This document shows positions 20,813 through 24,133 of a stretch of DNA of 24,133 bases, in pieces; the first letter of the stretch is position 1, and each line of letters starts with the position of its first letter. The notes beneath the pieces are model-generated. The model made no database searches and was not told the origin of the DNA. It saw only the letters and a list, made by a program, of their open reading frames with translations. The position numbers were made by a program, and so were the translations under genes. The DNA comes from CAXMNX01 sp964194845 (lineage in GTDB: Bacteria > Pseudomonadota > Alphaproteobacteria > Rhodobacterales > Rhodobacteraceae), in NCBI GenBank assembly GCA_964194845.1, contig CAXMNX010000037.1:1-24133 (forward strand), in the 5' to 3' direction.

Positions 20813-20856
20813 ACAACCCGCAGCCCGTGCTTTTATTGGCTAATCGCGCAGAATTG

Positions 20857-22797
20857 CTACGGTGTGCTGCGGCGGCCCTTTGAATAGTCGATCTTGCTTA
20901 AAAGCGTGTTCAGCTCTTTCTTTTCGTCGCGTTTGATCCGCGCCCCATTGGGGCCGATATCATAATCCGCACTGTCGTCCTGTCCGGTTTTACCGGCACT
21001 ATTCAGCGCCTCGGCTACCTGACCCAGACGCCAGGTCATTCCCTCGTCCACCGGGCCGGCCAAATCCTCGATCGCATCTTCAATCTCGTGTGCGGCGCCG
21101 CGTTTTGCGGCAATTTTCGCGAAAGCCTCAGCCACCGACAATCTTGCAACGTCCTGATTTGCCGTCGGTCGCACGCCTGGTGCGATTTGCACATGGCGCG
21201 GCAAGAATAACTTTTCAAGTGCGTCCGCGCCGCAAATATTCTGTAAATCCGCACGATCAGCCCCGCCAGTCTGCAAAATGGCAAGACGCACCGCATCGTG
21301 CGCGGAAAGCGTCGTCGTCAGACCCTCAAGATCCGAAATAAAATCATCCACAATCGACGGATGACATGCGAGCGTGGCAAGGATCACCGCTTCGCGAAGC
21401 TGATCTTCGTATGTGGCTCCGGATCCCGCCAATGCGCTGGCCTTAGCTTCCGCTGTCGGTGCCGCACCGGGCGCTTTCCATTGTCTGGCCCGCGCGGGCG
21501 ACGGTCCGCCTGCCTGCCCAAAAAGCTGGCGACGCAAACGATTTACCTCGTCGCCATAGTGTCGCCGAAGCGACGGGTCGCGTATCTGCCGGATCGCATT
21601 GCGCAGCAGTTTATCCAGTGCTGCGCGGCGTTCCGGGCTGTCAAAGACCTTGCCGTCGGTTTCCCGCCGCCAAAGCAGATGCAACATCGGCACGGCGTCA
21701 TCGACAAGGCGCCGCATGGCCGCGGCACCTTCGGCGCGGATCAGATCATCGGGATCAAACCCCTCGGGCAACAGGCAGAACCTCAGCGATTTGCCGGCCT
21801 CGATCAGCGGCAGCGCCAGGTCAACGACACGAAGGGCGGCCCTAAATCCCGCCTTGTCTCCGTCAAGCGCGATGATCGGTTCGTCGTGGATGCGCCAGAG
21901 AAGCTGAAGCTGATCCTCGGTCACAGCCGTACCTAAGGGTGCGACGGTCGCGCTGAAACCTGCTTGGGCCAGCGCGATCACGTCCATATAGCCCTCGGCG
22001 ACAATCAGCGGCGTGCCCTGCCCCGCGGCGTCGCGTGCGGGCCCGTGGTTGTAAAGGCTACGCCCCTTGTCAAAAAGCGCGGTTTCGGGCGAATTCAGAT
22101 ACTTGGCGCGGGCGTTTGGATCCATCGCCCGACCACCCAGCGCGATGGCGCGGCCGCGCGCGTCGCGAATAGGAAATATGATCCGGTCGCGAAACCGGTC
22201 ATAAGGATCGCCGCCGTCATCGGGGTGGGCTGCAAGCCCGGCGTCGATGATCAGATCGGGTGCGATGTTCTTGGCCGTAAGATGCTGGAACAGACCCTGA
22301 CGCGCGGCAGGCGCAAAGCCGATATCCCAGCGATCAAGGGCCGCGTCTTTCAACCCGCGCCCGGCGATATAGTCGCGTGCTGCGCCTGCGCCGGCCGTGC
22401 GAAGCTGAAGCCGGTAATACTGCACCGCCTGCTCCATGACCTCGGCCAAAATCACCCGCCGGTCGGCCTTTTCCTGGGCCTTCGGATCATGGGCGGGCAT
22501 CTGCATACCGGCCTCGCGGGCCAGGATCTCAACCGCTTCCATAAAGCCCACATTTTCGGTCTCTTGCACAAAACCGAAAAGATCGCCCTTGGCGTGGCAG
22601 CCGAAGCAATAGTAAAAGCCTTTCTGGTCATCCACATGAAAAGACGCGGTTTTTTCCTGATGGAAGGGGCACGGTGCCCACATGTTGCCCTTGCCCTGGT
22701 TGGACTTCCGCGCGTCCCATGTCACCTTGCGGCCGACGACCTGCGCCAGCGATGACCGCGTTTTCAGTTCGTCGACAAATCCGGGTGGCAGACTCAT
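20857..22797 (-). CDS. dnaG: DNA primase DnaG
   Basis: DnaG makes RNA primers for replication with the DnaB helicase. The 646-aa protein has the N-terminal CHC2 zinc finger (Cys43, His46, Cys64, Cys67 in CPFHQEKTASF and YYCFGCHAKGD). The catalytic core includes RDRIIFPIRDARGRAIALGGR and KYLNSPETALFDKG, and the Toprim motifs are VAEGYMDVIAL and IIALDGDKAG. A less conserved C-terminal helicase-interaction region begins after about residue 420. I chose the ATG at 22797 (MSLPPGFVDELKTRSSL) over a start 13 codons upstream because it matches the conserved primase N-terminus. It heads the dnaG-rpoD pair; transcription entering from the right is blocked by a terminator just upstream. Confidence 0.96.
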   Translation of the reverse strand: MSLPPGFVDELKTRSSLAQVVGRKVTWDARKSNQGKGNMWAPCPFHQEKTASFHVDDQKGFYYCFGCHAKGDLFGFVQETENVGFMEAVEILAREAGMQMPAHDPKAQEKADRRVILAEVMEQAVQYYRLQLRTAGAGAARDYIAGRGLKDAALDRWDIGFAPAARQGLFQHLTAKNIAPDLIIDAGLAAHPDDGGDPYDRFRDRIIFPIRDARGRAIALGGRAMDPNARAKYLNSPETALFDKGRSLYNHGPARDAAGQGTPLIVAEGYMDVIALAQAGFSATVAPLGTAVTEDQLQLLWRIHDEPIIALDGDKAGFRAALRVVDLALPLIEAGKSLRFCLLPEGFDPDDLIRAEGAAAMRRLVDDAVPMLHLLWRRETDGKVFDSPERRAALDKLLRNAIRQIRDPSLRRHYGDEVNRLRRQLFGQAGGPSPARARQWKAPGAAPTAEAKASALAGSGATYEDQLREAVILATLACHPSIVDDFISDLEGLTTTLSAHDAVRLAILQTGGADRADLQNICGADALEKLFLPRHVQIAPGVRPTANQDVARLSVAEAFAKIAAKRGAAHEIEDAIEDLAGPVDEGMTWRLGQVAEALNSAGKTGQDDSADYDIGPNGARIKRDEKKELNTLLSKIDYSKGRRSTP

Positions 22798-22844
22798 GGG
22801 CCAGTTATCTGCCGCACACCGGGCGAAGTCCAGCAATGCAAAGC

Positions 22845-22870
22845 AAAACGGGCGCCGAAGCGCCCGTTTT
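22845..22870 (-). terminator. Intrinsic terminator with UUCG tetraloop
   Basis: On the minus strand AAAACGGGCGC, loop TTCG, GCGCCCGTTTT forms a perfect 11-bp stem closed by the very stable C(UUCG)G tetraloop and ending in four U. It lies 30 nt after the stop of the TadG-like gene and before dnaG. It would also work weakly in the other direction. Confidence 0.88.
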
Positions 22871-22900
22871 CAGGTAGTCAGTTATTAATGGCGTGTCCGG

Positions 22901-24133
22901 TCAGATGGCCAGCCGGAAATATTCGGCTTCAAAAGCGTTGCCCATGCCGGTGCCGCAGAAGGCGAAATCCGACCCCGAAGTAACGCTGATCGTGCCACCG
23001 GCGATGATTGACGCACCTTCGATGCCGTTGGCCTGCGCGCTAAATAGCACATCGCCTAGCGCAATGATCTGACTGCCATACATCTGAAGCCCAGACGCGC
23101 CGGTGATCGAACCGAATGTCAGGATCTGCGCACCACCATGATCGGCACACCCATCATCCAGGCCAAGTCGAAAACTGTTGGACGTTTTGACAGTATCGCT
23201 GCCGGTGTCAGTAATAATCAGCGTCGAGTCTTCAAAGGCGGCGCCCTGGGCCATTTGTGTCTCGCAATTTGTAATAATGACAACGTCCCGGTAAGTCGCG
23301 GCTTCGAAGTTTATTTGGCCGTTGGCGTTGCTACACGTCACGTTATGCACGCGACCTAGGGTCAAATCAGCTACATCAACATCCCTGCCGTTACCAACGC
23401 CAGATCTGGCGATGGCGATCGGCACCGGGCTGGTGATGAAGTCACGGTAATAACGTGACGTCGTATCGGTCATTCCGTTCATGATGTCTGTCAAACGGCT
23501 AAGAATGCGAAGCCTTTGGCGACCCTCGCGAAGCGAATTTTCCAGGCCCGAATTTTGCGTATAGCCCGATGCCGGAAGGACAATATTGCTCATTTCAGGC
23601 ATCGAAACGATGGTGCCATACTCGAATGAGTTGTTCTGATTGAATTCAATATACTCGTTTGAGTGCACGCAAAAACCGTTTAGGAAGTCGTTGCCCGATT
23701 GCAAGTCAACCATGTATTCTGAGACCAGCCCTTCGCGCAGACACGTCGGACGATACGTCTCAAACACCGCCGGCGTCACCACGTCCCACTCATCAAAGCC
23801 AACAAACTGCATCAGAAAGCTGCTCACCGGGTTGGCGTTTGCGCTCAACCGGTCGGCAACAACAAGGACCGCTTGCTTGCTAGTGGCGTCGTGCGTGAAT
23901 GTTTCGGTCGCGCGATCCCAGTTCCCGAAGGAAATGTTGTCGACCCGAAGCACGTCACCAAAGGTCGATGTCGGCATGATGTCGTGCGCAATGTCGATGG
24001 CGGTTGTTTTCGCGGTTGACGCATCGGATGTGTCGCGCGTGTAAAGTGCTGCGTGCGCCGCCGTGTCGGCCGCGACCTGAAGTTGGGTACGCGCCTGGAT
24101 CAGATTTGCCATGTCGATGGCGATACCGGCAAA
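22901..24133 (-). CDS. TadG-like Flp pilus assembly protein (partial, N-terminus outside window)
   Basis: The frame is open through the right edge, so the true start lies beyond 24133; about 410 residues are visible. The first visible residues FAGIAIDMANLIQARTQLQV and AADTAAHAALYTRD match the segment just after the N-terminal membrane helix of TadE/TadG-type pseudopilin-like proteins. The rest is a Ser/Thr/Asn-rich, cysteine-containing extracytoplasmic domain (FGNWDRATETFT; CSNANGQINFEAATYRDVVI; repeated Gly-rich beta-like turns near the end). TadG proteins are part of the tight-adherence (Tad/Flp) pilus machinery in the periplasm. Other tad genes are not in the window. The gene ends before a strong terminator. 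Confidence 0.75.
   Translation of the reverse strand, partial: FAGIAIDMANLIQARTQLQVAADTAAHAALYTRDTSDASTAKTTAIDIAHDIMPTSTFGDVLRVDNISFGNWDRATETFTHDATSKQAVLVVADRLSANANPVSSFLMQFVGFDEWDVVTPAVFETYRPTCLREGLVSEYMVDLQSGNDFLNGFCVHSNEYIEFNQNNSFEYGTIVSMPEMSNIVLPASGYTQNSGLENSLREGRQRLRILSRLTDIMNGMTDTTSRYYRDFITSPVPIAIARSGVGNGRDVDVADLTLGRVHNVTCSNANGQINFEAATYRDVVIITNCETQMAQGAAFEDSTLIITDTGSDTVKTSNSFRLGLDDGCADHGGAQILTFGSITGASGLQMYGSQIIALGDVLFSAQANGIEGASIIAGGTISVTSGSDFAFCGTGMGNAFEAEYFRLAI

Noticed and set aside
21964..22755. 263-codon plus-strand frame opposite dnaG
   Set aside because: It is antisense to the primase zinc finger and catalytic core and has no recognisable domain.

Overview
The window is GC-rich chromosomal DNA from an alphaproteobacterium, most likely a member of the Rhodobacterales (inferred). 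The basis is the gene content: nrdR-ribD, ribE-ribB-ribH-nusB with a RibB whose C-terminal cyclohydrolase half is degenerate, an alphaproteobacterial-style RpoD with a long acidic insert, a Kps-type capsule cassette, a Tad/Flp pilus protein, and a cluster of GANTC (CcrM-type) sites. No rRNA, CRISPR array or complete insertion sequence was seen.

Layout. Positions 1-897 are accessory debris next to the 3' end of a tRNA-Leu(UAG): a small phage/plasmid-style ORF ending in a perfect palindrome, a C-terminal fragment of a large serine recombinase, and an AT-rich spacer. Positions 1100-5603 (+) hold rpiA-gor, then hflK-hflC and a DUF2065 membrane protein. A small unknown gene (-) and sdaA (+) are divergent at about 5.6-7.4 kb. 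From 7.5 to 10.3 kb (-) runs the tightly overlapped riboflavin operon ribE-ribB-ribH-nusB. On the opposite strand, 10.4-15.0 kb, lies the three-gene capsule cassette kpsS, an outer-membrane export lipoprotein (OPX) gene, and kpsC. It separates ribE from ribD-nrdR (15.0-16.5 kb, -). Then come a dodecin (+), a YjbQ/DHFR-like gene pair (-), a repeat-rich spacer, an unknown 171-aa gene, rpoD and dnaG (all -). The right edge cuts a TadG-like pilus gene that ends at a strong UUCG-loop terminator.

How the genes work together. RibD, RibB, RibH and RibE cover every riboflavin step except GTP cyclohydrolase II, which must be encoded elsewhere because the RibB C-domain lacks the zinc cysteines. Dodecin can store the flavin made, and Gor is an FAD enzyme. 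KpsS and KpsC make the poly-Kdo linker on which capsule chains are exported, and the OPX protein supplies an export channel; the ABC transporter (KpsMTE) and Kdo-supply genes are not here. HflK/HflC modulate FtsH, NrdR represses ribonucleotide reductase, and DnaG and RpoD form the conserved replication/transcription pair.

Most of the window is recognisable core genome. I do not see convincing evidence for a new multi-gene system. The best leads are the tRNA-adjacent remnant and its palindrome, the GANTC cluster upstream of rpoD, a candidate coupled micro-ORF between ribE and ribB, the unknown 171-aa gene after rpoD, and the capsule cassette lodged in the riboflavin locus.
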